The notes under the pieces: generated by a model
The model's input: only the letters and a program-made list of their open reading frames with translations
Database searches by the model: none
Told to the model about the DNA's origin: nothing
Program-made: the position numbers and the translations under genes
Source of the DNA: Clostridia bacterium
GTDB lineage: Bacteria; Bacillota; Clostridia; Oscillospirales; CAG-272
Assembly (NCBI GenBank): GCA_017443595.1
Contig: JAFSYU010000010.1
Location: 19,875-83,874, forward strand
Length of the DNA stretch: 64,000 nucleotides
Reading direction: 5' to 3'
In this document: positions 36,066 to 45,087 of the stretch, one piece after another
Layout: every line of letters starts with the position of its first letter
Numbering within the stretch: position 1 is the stretch's first letter

Positions 36066-37795
36066 CAGTTTTTACCTCCCGTCTGAGATTCGTATATCTC
36101 GCGGTATTCGGTATTGCCCGCAAGAAGTTCATCGTGCGTGCCCATACCCGTTATCTTTCCGTCGTTCATGACGATTATTATATCGGAGTCCATAACGGAA
36201 GATATCCTCTGCGCTATTATTATTTTAGTGCTGCCCTGAAGCTCTTCCTTGAACGCTTTGCGTATCATCGCCTCAGTCGCCGTGTCAACGGCGCTCGTAG
36301 AGTCGTCAAGTATTAGAATTTTAGGCTGTTTAAGAAGCGCTCTTGCTATGCAGAGCCTCTGCTTCTGACCGCCGGATACGTTCGTGCCGCCCTGTTCGAG
36401 CATAGTGCCGTATCCGTCCTTGAACGACGATACGAATTTATCCGCCTGCGCGTATTCAGCCATGCGCTTTATCTCTTCATCGTCGGCTTCCTCGTCGCCC
36501 CAGCGGAGATTCTCCGCTATCGTTCCGGAGAAAAGCGTGTTTTTCTGCAAGACCATACCTATACCGTCGCGCAGATTTACAAGCGAGTAGTCACGGACGT
36601 TAACGCCGTCCACAAGGACTTCGCCCTCGTCGCAGTCGTACAGGCGCGGTATCATGGATACGAGAGTGGTCTTTCCGCATCCGGTGGAGCCTATTATGCC
36701 GACGGTGCTGCCGCCCGGTATCTTCAGATCTATGCTGTCAAGCACTTTGTCTTCACTGCTCTTGTAATATCTGAAAGATACGTTTTTGAATTCTATTTCG
36801 CCGTGATCCACCTTTTTGTCTTTTTCTTTTGCGTCATCGTCCGTAAGCGTTATATCCTCGTCAAGAACTTCCTTTATACGTTTTGAAGAGGCGAGCGCAC
36901 GGGACGTGAACATAAGCATGAACGTCACCATAACGAGCGACATGAGTATCTGCGTGACGTACATCGTAAACGACGAAAGATCGCCCGGAAGCATCTCGGT
37001 ATTGAGTATGAGCCGGCTTCCGATAAGCACTACAGCGACTACCGTGATATTCATTATAAGCGTCATTACCGGCTGCATGAATATCATGACCTTTGCGGCG
37101 GATCTGCCGGTATCTTTTAAGTCTTTGTTTGCTTCTCTGAATTTCTCGTTTTCGTGATCCTCACGGACAAAGCTCTTTACGACGCGGACGTTCGTAACGT
37201 TTTCCTGCACCGTGGAATTGAGCTTGTCAAGCTTTGTCTGTACTTTTGAGAATCTCGGGAAGCCCGTCTTGATTATGAAGCCCACGGATATGAGCATGAG
37301 CGGTATGCTGACCGCAAAAACGACGGACAGCTTGGGTTTGAGCATTACAGCCATTATAAGCGAAGCTATCATCATGCCCGGCGCGCGCAGCGCCATACGC
37401 ATCATCATATTTATAAGGTTCTGCATCTGCGTTACGTCATTCGTAAGACGCGTGATAAGCGAACCGGTCGAGAATTTGTCTATGTTTTCAAAAGAGAATT
37501 TCTGTATTTTTCCGTAAATATCGGCTCTCAGGTCCGCGGCAAAGTTGACGGACGCTTTTGACGCAAAGTACGCGCCGCCTACGCCGCCCGCCATCATGAT
37601 TATAGCTATGAGTATCATTAAAGCCATGATGCCGAGGCTTTTGCCCGACGTCAGCTGACCTTCGTTCGCGCTGTTTATTATGATACCGAGAAGTCTCGGC
37701 ATTATCGCCTCCCCGGCGACTTCAACAAGCATGCAGACAGGTCCTAAAATAAACCACGAAAGATACGGTTTTATATATTTATACCATCTTTTCAC
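36065..37795 (-). CDS. ABC exporter half-transporter (permease-ATPase), first subunit
   Basis: 576-aa ABC exporter with six membrane helices (about 10-310) and an ATPase domain. Walker A is IIGSTGCGKTT near residue 365 and the signature is VSGGQKQ. Walker B is LILDDSTSA, so Asp replaces the catalytic Glu. With the partner's altered signature this gives one degenerate and one working ATP site, as in TM287/288- and BmrCD-type heterodimers. It overlaps marR by ATGA. Confidence 0.9.
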   Translation of the reverse strand: MKRWYKYIKPYLSWFILGPVCMLVEVAGEAIMPRLLGIIINSANEGQLTSGKSLGIMALMILIAIIMMAGGVGGAYFASKASVNFAADLRADIYGKIQKFSFENIDKFSTGSLITRLTNDVTQMQNLINMMMRMALRAPGMMIASLIMAVMLKPKLSVVFAVSIPLMLISVGFIIKTGFPRFSKVQTKLDKLNSTVQENVTNVRVVKSFVREDHENEKFREANKDLKDTGRSAAKVMIFMQPVMTLIMNITVVAVVLIGSRLILNTEMLPGDLSSFTMYVTQILMSLVMVTFMLMFTSRALASSKRIKEVLDEDITLTDDDAKEKDKKVDHGEIEFKNVSFRYYKSSEDKVLDSIDLKIPGGSTVGIIGSTGCGKTTLVSMIPRLYDCDEGEVLVDGVNVRDYSLVNLRDGIGMVLQKNTLFSGTIAENLRWGDEEADDEEIKRMAEYAQADKFVSSFKDGYGTMLEQGGTNVSGGQKQRLCIARALLKQPKILILDDSTSAVDTATEAMIRKAFKEELQGSTKIIIAQRISSVMDSDIIIVMNDGKITGMGTHDELLAGNTEYREIYESQTGGKN

Positions 37796-38289
37796 CGTTC
37801 ATCCTCCTCTCCGTTTCTGTTTTTGCAGTAAGGATCTTTATGCCCCGCCGCTTTGAGATTTTCCGTCATGCGGGACAGGCTAACGCAAAGCGCGTCAAGC
37901 TCCTCATCCGTCATGCCGCCGCACATCGTATCGTCAACCTCTAAAAAAAGCTCGTGCGTTTTTTTAACGGTCTTTTTTCCTTCATCCGTCAGCCTTATAA
38001 TTTTCGTTCTCGCGTCGTTATCCGACGTTTTTCTTTCAATAAGTCCGGCTTTTTCAAGCTTTTGTAAAGTTACGGTGACCGCCGCGGGACTTATATCAAG
38101 CAGATTTGCTATTTCCGTCTGCGTCAGTTCTCCGTTTCTGTGGGACAGGCTCATAAGCACAAAATGCTGGCTTCTGTGTATGCCGAGCTTTTCTATCTGC
38201 GATTCTATCGCCGCCCGGTGTAGTCTGTCCGTGAGCATCAGCAGTCTTACCGCCTGCTGCTCTTTTGTTTTGAATGTCTGTTCTTTCAT
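37792..38289 (-). CDS. MarR family transcriptional regulator
   Basis: 166-aa winged-helix repressor. The recognition region is LTQTEIANLLDISPAAVTVTLQKLEKAGLI (about 60-90), followed by the wing DNDARTKIIRLTDEGK. The ATG at 38289 behind GAAAGGTG is preferred over an upstream start that would lie ahead of the promoter's transcription start. The promoter and two palindromes at 38301-38327 suggest self-repression relieved by a ligand, probably the substrate of the ABC exporter. Confidence 0.9.
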   Translation of the reverse strand: MKEQTFKTKEQQAVRLLMLTDRLHRAAIESQIEKLGIHRSQHFVLMSLSHRNGELTQTEIANLLDISPAAVTVTLQKLEKAGLIERKTSDNDARTKIIRLTDEGKKTVKKTHELFLEVDDTMCGGMTDEELDALCVSLSRMTENLKAAGHKDPYCKNRNGEEDER

Positions 38290-38300
38290 ACGCACCTTTC

Positions 38301-38327
38301 TTAACATATTAAAATTTAACGTGTTAA
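38301..38327. promoter_or_regulatory. twin palindromic operator, probably for MarR
   Basis: Two 12-bp near-identical palindromes, TTAACATATTAA (38301-38312) and TTAACGTGTTAA (38316-38327), are centred 15 bp apart between the -10 box and the ribosome site of marR. Binding here would block transcription start. Confidence 0.7.
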
Positions 38328-38355
38328 TTATACGCCCGGTACGGCGATTTGTCAA
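38327..38355 (-). promoter_or_regulatory. promoter of the marR-ABC-GH127 operon
   Basis: Minus strand TTGACA (38350-38355) and TATAAT (38327-38332), 17-bp spacer; full consensus. Confidence 0.88.
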
Positions 38356-38397
38356 TTCTTATTTCTGCGTTTCTTTGTAACGTCTTTGTGAACGAAC

Positions 38398-38422
38398 AAA
38401 AGAACCGCCTTTCGGCAGTCCG
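38398..38422 (-). terminator. terminator of the diguanylate cyclase gene
   Basis: On the minus strand GGACTGCC, loop GAAA, GGCGGTTC, then TTTTG. It lies 19 bp past the stop of the GGDEF gene. Confidence 0.7.
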
Positions 38423-38440
38423 TTCGTTATATCGTTTTTG

Positions 38441-40084
38441 TCAGATCCTTCCGGCTTTTCTTGCGTGCTTGTTTTCGTACATCAGTTTATCGGCGCGGCG
38501 GGCGACGTCGTCGGCATAGCGGTCTTCATCCGGATCGTAAACGGCAAGTCCCATGGACACGCGCACCTGATCCCACCAGTCGTTGTTTCCGTCAACACAC
38601 GTATCGTTGCACTTCTTTTCAAACTGTCTGGCAAGTTCATCCCTGTTTTTGTAATCGTCTCCTTCAAGAACGACGGCAAACTCGTCTCCGCCTATTCTGA
38701 ACACAGGACTGTTTTTGAATACGTGGCAGATGATAGCGCTCGTGTTTTTAAGATAAATATCACCTTTATCGTGTCCGTAACGATCGTTTATTAACTTAAG
38801 ATCGTCACAGTCGAATATGGCTATGGCAAATTCCGGTTTTTCGCCGGGAACGTTCAGTTTATCCTGGAGATCGCGTATGCACGCATCATACGTACCCTTG
38901 TTCTTTACAGACGTGAGCGCGTCCGTATGCGCCATGCTTTCAAGGTCCGTGATATGTATTTTCATATGGGTCACAAGCTGGTTGAACGTGCGCGTAAGTA
39001 TGCCTACCTCGTCGTTTTCGCTGTAATCGAGATCAACGTCGTAATTGCCTTTGTCTACCTGTACCGCCGCTTCCGTAAGTTCGCGCAGAGGTTTTGTTAT
39101 GCGGCGCGTGAACCGCATCGTAAGAAGCACGGATACGACCAAAAGTACGGCGGACGTGATAACTATAATGATTATCGTGCGCTGCCAGCCGCTGTTGATC
39201 TCCGATATGGGCACGGTAACGTTCAATCTCATGCCGTTGCCGAGCTTGAGCCAGACGGCTTCTTTTTCGGTACCGTTATACTCGTATTTTACGACCGTAT
39301 CCTCACTCAGAAAACCCTGCGGCACTTTCGGCTTCCGGTCGTCCGGCAAAGCGGTAACGTCTATGTAAGGATGATATACTATGTTGCCTTCCTCGTCGTT
39401 TATAAACGCGTAGCCGTTTTTATAAAGCCTGAGGCTGTTCACCTCGTCCGCCATGGTCGTATAGTCTATCTCTATACCCACAACGCCTATAAACATATCT
39501 TTAAAATAAACGGGTATATTGTACGAAATAACGCGAACGTCAAGATTGTCCGTGATATACGGCGGTATCCAGATACCCTCTCCCGTCGCCTTGGGGACGG
39601 TGTACCAGACGAGATTTGACGTATCGTTCGTATCGTACTGCGATATATCCGTCACCTCGTGTTCAACAAAGCCCTTGCCGTCAAGATTGGTATACCAGAA
39701 GCCTTTGACCTCGCTTGAAACGGACGGATCTATACGGTAATAATACGTAAGAACGCCGTTTGTTCTGTACGCCGTTTTTTCAAAAATATCCGTTGCGCGC
39801 TCCATATGCGTTTGAAGCTGCTGCCGGTCTACGCCTTTAAGGTCCGTTTTGATAAATGAAGATATCATCTCAACGGACTGCTCAACGCTCTTGAAATAAT
39901 AATCAAGGTTTCTTTCGCCTGTCTTACAGAGCATAAGAAGCATCTGTTCCGAATTGTCGTCACCTATCTGCTTTACGGATACCGCTCCGATCGCGGCGGT
40001 TATCACTATTGCCACGACTATAAAGCTGACCGCCAGAATAGTTGTCTTTGTCCTTATTGAATGTATGCTTTTGTTTTTCATCAA
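38441..40084 (-). CDS. membrane diguanylate cyclase, dCache-HAMP-GGDEF
   Basis: 547-aa sensor that would make cyclic di-GMP. A first membrane helix (about 14-35) precedes an extracellular dCache-type sensor domain (about 40-305; WYTVPKATGEGIWIPPYI and GVVGIEIDY are typical). A second helix (about 308-328), a HAMP domain (about 330-385) and a GGDEF domain (about 395-545) follow. The active site RIGGDEF is intact. The RxxD inhibitory site that normally precedes it is absent (KNSP), so product feedback is not expected. It has its own promoter at 40124-40152. The ligand of the sensor domain is unknown. Confidence 0.92.
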   Translation of the reverse strand: MMKNKSIHSIRTKTTILAVSFIVVAIVITAAIGAVSVKQIGDDNSEQMLLMLCKTGERNLDYYFKSVEQSVEMISSFIKTDLKGVDRQQLQTHMERATDIFEKTAYRTNGVLTYYYRIDPSVSSEVKGFWYTNLDGKGFVEHEVTDISQYDTNDTSNLVWYTVPKATGEGIWIPPYITDNLDVRVISYNIPVYFKDMFIGVVGIEIDYTTMADEVNSLRLYKNGYAFINDEEGNIVYHPYIDVTALPDDRKPKVPQGFLSEDTVVKYEYNGTEKEAVWLKLGNGMRLNVTVPISEINSGWQRTIIIIVITSAVLLVVSVLLTMRFTRRITKPLRELTEAAVQVDKGNYDVDLDYSENDEVGILTRTFNQLVTHMKIHITDLESMAHTDALTSVKNKGTYDACIRDLQDKLNVPGEKPEFAIAIFDCDDLKLINDRYGHDKGDIYLKNTSAIICHVFKNSPVFRIGGDEFAVVLEGDDYKNRDELARQFEKKCNDTCVDGNNDWWDQVRVSMGLAVYDPDEDRYADDVARRADKLMYENKHARKAGRI

Positions 40085-40123
40085 AGCTGCGCCTCTCGAT
40101 GCGTCATTATAGTTATTATTTCA

Positions 40124-40152
40124 ATATTAACAGATATTCCGACTTATTTCAA
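40124..40152 (-). promoter_or_regulatory. probable promoter of the diguanylate cyclase gene
   Basis: Minus strand TTGAAA (40147-40152) and TAATAT (40124-40129), 17 bp apart. A TATAAT further downstream lacks a matching -35 box. Confidence 0.5.
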
Positions 40153-40210
40153 CAGTATATATAAAAAATTTCAACTGAACCTATAAAAATTTACATATTT
40201 TATGTAAAGA

Positions 40211-40241
40211 AAACAGGCTGACTTTTACATCAGCCTGCTTT
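40211..40241 (-). terminator. terminator of the hydCBA operon
   Basis: GCAGGCTGA and TCAGCCTGT on the minus strand with an 8-base loop, followed by TTTTC. Confidence 0.85.
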
Positions 40242-40256
40242 TCTTATATAAGAATA

Positions 40257-42059
40257 TTATTTCTTACCTATAAGCTCGTTGTATTTGCCTCTTGCGGTGT
40301 AGTGCGTGTGGAGCAGTTCATGTGACTTGTGTCCGCACGGTTCGCCTAAGAACTCTTTATACAGCTTGATGATGTCGGGGTTCTCGTGAGACTTACGCAG
40401 CTTCTTGCCTTCGTCTATGGAGTAGATGCCGGCTTTTCTCGCCGCCCACTTCTCGCTCCTTACGCCTCTGGGCTGACCGCCGCCGACTATGCAGCCGCCG
40501 GGGCATCCCATGACCTCGATAAACTGGAAGTTCTCGCCTGCCTTGACCATCTCCATGACCTGAGCCGCGCCGTCAAAGCCGCTCGTTACGGCAACTCTTG
40601 CGGTAAAGCCTTCAAGGAACTTGTACTCGGGCAGTACGTTTTCAAACGTAAGAGAAGCGACTTTTATCTGGTCGGAATCGCCGAGGGGATGAACGTGCAG
40701 GTTGTCAGACGGGATCTCACGTCCGGTGACGAGCTCGTAAACGGTTCTCAGAGCCGCTTCCATAACGCCGCCCGTTACGCCGAAGATGTCCGCCGCACCG
40801 GTGGAAAGACCCATAACGGGGTCGAAATCCTCGTCCGGCAGATTTACGAAGTCTATACCCGCCTGCTTGATCATATTCGCAAGTTCTCTTGTGGTGAGGA
40901 CCGCGTCAACGTCGCGCACGCCGTTTTCGTTCATTTCGGGACGGATTATCTCAAATTTCTTCGCGGTACACGGCATAATGGATACGAGGTATATATCCTT
41001 CGGATCCTTGCCGAGCTTTTCCGCGTAGTAGGTCTTTGTGACCGCGCCCTGCATCATATGCGGGGACTTGCAGGAAGACAGATTGGGGAGAAGCTCCGGA
41101 TATCTGTGTTCTATGAACTTGATCCAGCCGGGGCTGCATGAGGTCATCATCGGAAGGACGGCTTCTCCGCCTGTGAGAGCCGCTTTTGCTCTCTGCAAGA
41201 ATTCCGTGCCCTCTTCCATTATCGTAAGGTCCGCGCCGAAGTTTACGTCAAATACTTCGTCAAAGTTGAGCTGACGGAGAGCCGCTACCATCTTGCCGGT
41301 GGCTACGGTGCCGGAAGGCATACCGAACGGTTCGCCTATACCTACTCTTACAGCCGGAGCTATCTGAGCTATAACGTACTTCTTCGGATCTTCGATAGCC
41401 GCGATGACGGGAGCGATAGCGTCCGTCTCACGAAGCGCGCCGACGGGGCATACGGATATACACTGACCGCAGTTGGTGCAGTCCGTATCCGCTATATGCT
41501 TGCCGAAGGACGGCTGTATTATCGTCTTGAAGCCGCGTTTCTGAGCGTTCAGAACGCCTATCTTCTGGATGTTGTTGCACATTGCAACGCAGCGGCGGCA
41601 GTTTACGCACTTGGACATATCGCGTGTCATAACGGCTGATATATCAAGCGGGATATCCTTGCTTTCACCCTCAAAACGTCTTTCCGTGATGTTCATTCTT
41701 CTGGCAAGCGTCTGAAGCTCGCAGTCAAGAGATCTGTTGCAGTTCAGACAGTCCTTCGGATGGCAGGAAAGAAGCAGTTCAAGGTTTACTTTTCTCGCCT
41801 TGCGTACGCGCTCGGTATTCGTTTTTATGCTCATACCGTCGCTTATCTTAATCATACAAGCGGCCTGCAGATTTCTCATCGGTCTGCCGTTTGTCTCTAC
41901 CTCTACCATGCACAGACGGCAGCCGCCGTACTGATTCACGCCTTCAAGGTAGCAAAGGGTGGGTATATAAATATTATTTTCTCTTGCAACTTCAAGTATG
42001 GTCTTGCCGGCTTCAGCTTCGTAAGGCTTGCCGTTAATGGTTATATTAACTTTACTCAT
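40257..42059 (-). CDS. hydA: [FeFe] hydrogenase catalytic subunit HydA
   Basis: 600-aa hydrogenase. An N-terminal [2Fe-2S] domain (CYLEGVNQYGGCRLC, about 35-50) and a His/Cys-ligated cluster region (CHPKDCLNC near residue 100) precede two [4Fe-4S] motifs (CVNCRRC and CTNCGQC, about 150-205). The H-cluster domain has its three signatures intact: TSCSPGWIKF, MPCTAKKFE and MGCPGGCIVGGGQP. With HydB and HydC it would form a trimeric NADH- and ferredoxin-linked enzyme that makes or uses H2. The ATG at 42059 sits behind GGAGGGTC; the longer frame upstream has no ribosome site. Confidence 0.95.
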   Translation of the reverse strand: MSKVNITINGKPYEAEAGKTILEVARENNIYIPTLCYLEGVNQYGGCRLCMVEVETNGRPMRNLQAACMIKISDGMSIKTNTERVRKARKVNLELLLSCHPKDCLNCNRSLDCELQTLARRMNITERRFEGESKDIPLDISAVMTRDMSKCVNCRRCVAMCNNIQKIGVLNAQKRGFKTIIQPSFGKHIADTDCTNCGQCISVCPVGALRETDAIAPVIAAIEDPKKYVIAQIAPAVRVGIGEPFGMPSGTVATGKMVAALRQLNFDEVFDVNFGADLTIMEEGTEFLQRAKAALTGGEAVLPMMTSCSPGWIKFIEHRYPELLPNLSSCKSPHMMQGAVTKTYYAEKLGKDPKDIYLVSIMPCTAKKFEIIRPEMNENGVRDVDAVLTTRELANMIKQAGIDFVNLPDEDFDPVMGLSTGAADIFGVTGGVMEAALRTVYELVTGREIPSDNLHVHPLGDSDQIKVASLTFENVLPEYKFLEGFTARVAVTSGFDGAAQVMEMVKAGENFQFIEVMGCPGGCIVGGGQPRGVRSEKWAARKAGIYSIDEGKKLRKSHENPDIIKLYKEFLGEPCGHKSHELLHTHYTARGKYNELIGKK

Positions 42060-42073
42060 CGTTTTGACCCTCC

Positions 42074-43921
42074 TTACTTTTTGATAACTGCGCCGAACTT
42101 GCAGTTCGTCATACATGCGCCGCACTTGATGCACTTGTTCTGGTCAATGACGTGCGGCTCTTTGACCTTGCCGCTGATGCACTGTACCGGGCAGTTGCGT
42201 GCGCAGAGCGTGCAGCCTTTGCACTTTTCGGGATCGATATAGTATTTTGCAAGAGCCGAGCAGATGTGCGCCGGGCATGTCTTGCCTACTATGTGAGCCT
42301 CGTATTCGTCACGGAAGTTTGCAAGCGTGGACAATACGGGGTTCGGAGCGGTCTGACCGAGGCCGCACATAGCGGTATCCTTGATCGTGTAGGACAGCTC
42401 TTCAAGAGTGTCAAGATCTTCAAGCGTTCCCTTGCCCTGAGTGATCCTTTCAAGGATCTCAAGCATACGCTTCGTACCTATACGGCACGGAGTGCACTTG
42501 CCGCAGGACTCGTCCTGGATGAACTGCATGAAGAATCTCGCGGTATCTACCATACAGGTGTTCTCACCCATGACTATAAGTCCGCCGGAACCCATGATGG
42601 CGCCGAGAGCCGTAAGGGATTCGTAGTCAACGGACGTGTCAAGGTTCTTTTCGGTGATGCATCCGCCGGACGGGCCGCCCATCTGAGCCGCCTTGAATTT
42701 CATACCGTCGGTAATACCGCCGCCTATCTCGAATATGAGCTTGCGGAGGGACATACCCATCGGAACTTCAACTATACCGGTGTTTATAACGTCGCCTGCG
42801 AGCGCGAATACTTTCGTACCTTTGCTCTTGCCTACGCCGTACTGCGCGAACCAGTCTGCGCCGCGGTTGATTATCTCGGCTATATTATAGTACGTTTCAA
42901 CGTTGTTTATAATGGTCGGGCAACCGAAAAGTCCACTCTCGAACGGGAACGGAGGCTTCTGACGCGGCTCGCCGCGCTCACCCTGAATGGAGTTCATAAG
43001 AGCGGTCTCTTCGCCGCAGACGAATGCGCCGGCGCCGATACGGAGCTCTATGTCAAAGTTGAAGCCGGAGCCTAAGATGTTTTCGCCGAGCATTCCCCAT
43101 TCACGCGCTATGTCAAGAGCCTTGTTGAATCTCTCGACCGCAACGGGATATTCGGCACGGCAGTAAACGTAGCCGTTGTTCGCGCCTATCGCGAAACCGC
43201 CTATCATCATACCTTCTATAAGGCAGAACGGGTCGCCTTCAATAGCGGATCTGTCCATGAACGCGCCGGGGTCGCCCTCGTCGGCGTTGCAGACGATGCA
43301 CTTGCGGTCGCCCTGCGCCTTCATACCGGCGCTCCACTTGATGCCGGTCGGGAAGCCCGCGCCGCCTCTGCCGCGCAGACCGGAAGCCGTAACTTCGTCT
43401 ATGATCTGCTGCTGAGTCATACCGAATGCTTTTGCAACGGCGGTGAAGCCGCCCTTTGCGATATAAGCTTCAATAGAGTCAAACGGGATCTTACCGCATT
43501 TATTAAGAACGATCTGTACCTGTTCCGCAAAGAACGGTATATCGTCTATGCACGGGATGTGCTTGTTTAAGTTGGCGTCAAAGAAAGTGTATTCTTCTAT
43601 GACTTCGCCGCCTATGATCTGTCTGTCTATTATGTCCTTTGCGCGCTCGGGCGTTACGTGGACGTAGTAGATACGTTCCGGTTCAACGAGAACGACAGGT
43701 CCCATGGCACAGGTGCCCATACAACCGGTGAATATCACGTTCACCTTATCGGACAGGCCCTGTTCTTTTATGTAGGAATCAACAAAATTCTTTGTGTCCT
43801 GGCATTTGCTGGAAATACATCCGCCGCCGCCGCAAACGTATATCGTATGCTCGTATTTTTTGAGCTCCGCATTATACTGATCGGCAATAAGTTTGAGATC
43901 GTTAACGTTTTTAATTCTCAT
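42074..43921 (-). CDS. hydB: hydrogenase diaphorase subunit HydB (NuoF-like)
   Basis: 615-aa flavoprotein. A thioredoxin-like [2Fe-2S] domain (CGGGGCISSKC, CMGTCAMG, about 25-85) precedes the NuoF-type NADH/FMN core (GRGGAGFPTGIKW and ADEGDPGAFMDR, about 190-235). A [4Fe-4S] site CGKCTPCRIG follows near residue 470, and a C-terminal pair of ferredoxin clusters (CKGCTLCARNCP, CIKCGACMTNC) ends the protein. It oxidises or reduces NAD(H) and is the site of flavin-based electron bifurcation in HydABC. The ATG at 43921 behind AGAGGTAAA is preferred; it starts 1 bp after the hydC stop. Confidence 0.95.
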   Translation of the reverse strand: MRIKNVNDLKLIADQYNAELKKYEHTIYVCGGGGCISSKCQDTKNFVDSYIKEQGLSDKVNVIFTGCMGTCAMGPVVLVEPERIYYVHVTPERAKDIIDRQIIGGEVIEEYTFFDANLNKHIPCIDDIPFFAEQVQIVLNKCGKIPFDSIEAYIAKGGFTAVAKAFGMTQQQIIDEVTASGLRGRGGAGFPTGIKWSAGMKAQGDRKCIVCNADEGDPGAFMDRSAIEGDPFCLIEGMMIGGFAIGANNGYVYCRAEYPVAVERFNKALDIAREWGMLGENILGSGFNFDIELRIGAGAFVCGEETALMNSIQGERGEPRQKPPFPFESGLFGCPTIINNVETYYNIAEIINRGADWFAQYGVGKSKGTKVFALAGDVINTGIVEVPMGMSLRKLIFEIGGGITDGMKFKAAQMGGPSGGCITEKNLDTSVDYESLTALGAIMGSGGLIVMGENTCMVDTARFFMQFIQDESCGKCTPCRIGTKRMLEILERITQGKGTLEDLDTLEELSYTIKDTAMCGLGQTAPNPVLSTLANFRDEYEAHIVGKTCPAHICSALAKYYIDPEKCKGCTLCARNCPVQCISGKVKEPHVIDQNKCIKCGACMTNCKFGAVIKK

Positions 43922-43922
43922 A

Positions 43923-44429
43923 TCATTTACCTCTGTACTGGTCAAGTATTCCGGCTATGTCACCGGGCTTTACCTGCTTGTAAACGTCATCGTCGACAAC
44001 GACGACGGGAGCAAGTCCGCAAGCGCCTACGCAGCGCGTTACGTGGATTGAGAAAACGTTGTCAGCCGTAGCTTCACCTACGCCTATGCCGAGAATTTCC
44101 TGCAGCTTTTCTATAAGCAGCTTACCGCCGCGAACGTAGCAGGCAGTACCGAGGCAGACTTTTACGTCGTGCTTTGTTCTCGGAGTCGTTGAGAAGAACG
44201 AATAGAAACTTGATACGCTTGAAACGTATGAAACTGAGAAGCCCATGTTGTCAGCAACATATTTCTGGACTTCGAACGGGAGATAACCGAATATCTCCTG
44301 TGCCGCATGCAGCACCTGAATGAGACAGCCTTCTTTACCGCTGTAAAGATCGATCACGTTGGCTAATTTTTCATAGTCGGCGCGCATCTCTTCTTTAGCG
44401 ACAGAAGGATTTTTTGCAACTTCGCTCAT
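43923..44429 (-). CDS. hydC: hydrogenase subunit HydC (NuoE-like)
   Basis: 168-aa [2Fe-2S] thioredoxin-fold subunit. Cluster ligands are visible as CLGTACYVRGG (Cys pair, about 95) and CVGACGLAP (about 135). It is the first gene of hydCBA and passes electrons between HydB and HydA. A GGTGG site lies 6 bp before the ATG. The leader from 44430 to 44502 holds a small hairpin (ACGCG/CGCGT, 44463-44482). Confidence 0.93.
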   Translation of the reverse strand: MSEVAKNPSVAKEEMRADYEKLANVIDLYSGKEGCLIQVLHAAQEIFGYLPFEVQKYVADNMGFSVSYVSSVSSFYSFFSTTPRTKHDVKVCLGTACYVRGGKLLIEKLQEILGIGVGEATADNVFSIHVTRCVGACGLAPVVVVDDDVYKQVKPGDIAGILDQYRGK

Positions 44430-44502
44430 TACTATACCACCTTATTTAAATTTATGTTCTGCACGCGTCTTTACAGGCGCGTACAAATATCCACATACAG
44501 TA

Positions 44503-44531
44503 ATAATATCAAAAAATATTATAATTGTCAA
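44503..44531 (-). promoter_or_regulatory. promoter of hydCBA
   Basis: Minus strand TTGACA (44526-44531) and TATTAT (44503-44508) with 17-bp spacing. The rest of 44532-44627 is AT-rich with no clear feature. Confidence 0.8.
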
Positions 44532-44627
44532 GAGATTTGTTGAATTTGACAAAAATATTTAAATTTTTAATATAATTGTCTTATTTTTATTTCAACTGCT
44601 TTAAATAATTTTGTTTTTTTGAGAAAA

Positions 44628-44951
44628 TTATTGAACTTTATTTTCTGTTTTTTCCTTTTTCTTTCTGTATTTGAGCACGAAATATATCACGGTGCAGATG
44701 ATGAACAGGATTATCGCAAAGGCAAACATATAAATGTTGATATTCATAAACGTCCGCGCTATATCCTCGCTGTCGTCATACTCCGTTTCAGGCGCAGTTT
44801 CCGTCACTTCCTCCGTCGTCTTTTCCTCCGTTTCGGCAGCCGCCGCCGTATTTGTATCCGTTTCCGTCAGCGCCGCCGTATCCGACGCCGCGTGTGCGGA
44901 TACGCAAAGGATCATAATAACGGTAAGGACGATGCATATGTATTTTTTCAT
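44628..44951 (-). CDS. small secreted/membrane protein with Thr/Glu-rich linker
   Basis: 107-aa protein: signal peptide (1-21), a Thr/Ala/Glu-rich stretch (about 22-65), one membrane helix (about 72-93) and a basic tail (KYRKKKEK). The layout matches the C-terminal part of the anchored cohesin-like protein, but no folded domain is present between. The ATG at 44951 behind GAGGTGAAAA is chosen. The function is unknown. Confidence 0.65.
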   Translation of the reverse strand: MKKYICIVLTVIMILCVSAHAASDTAALTETDTNTAAAAETEEKTTEEVTETAPETEYDDSEDIARTFMNINIYMFAFAIILFIICTVIYFVLKYRKKKEKTENKVQ

Positions 44952-45040
44952 GGTTTTCACCTCCGAGCAACAATATTGTATCATCTTATATGTGAATAAA
45001 TCTGCGTGTTTGCCGTTACGGATCGACAAAGTATTTAGTC

Positions 45041-45071
45041 AAAAAAACAGCGGCGGTTGTAAGCCGCCGCA
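45041..45071 (-). terminator. terminator of the lipoprotein-rnhA-YAGP-rSAM operon
   Basis: On the minus strand GCGGCGGCTT, loop, CCGCCGC then TGTTTTTTT. Confidence 0.88.
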
Positions 45072-45087
45072 ATGAACACAAGACTTT

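Noticed and set aside
38927..39619. 230-aa plus-strand open frame
   Set aside because: Antisense to the diguanylate cyclase gene; rich in Arg, Tyr and His as expected for a shadow frame.
42152..43075. 307-aa plus-strand open frame
   Set aside because: Antisense to hydB, whose product is fully recognisable; composition is that of a reverse-strand shadow.
44537..44552. Rex-like site TTGT...ACAA upstream of hydCBA
   Set aside because: Only the outer four bases pair, the length is 16 rather than 18 bp and the inner positions do not fit, so a redox-repressor site is not supported.
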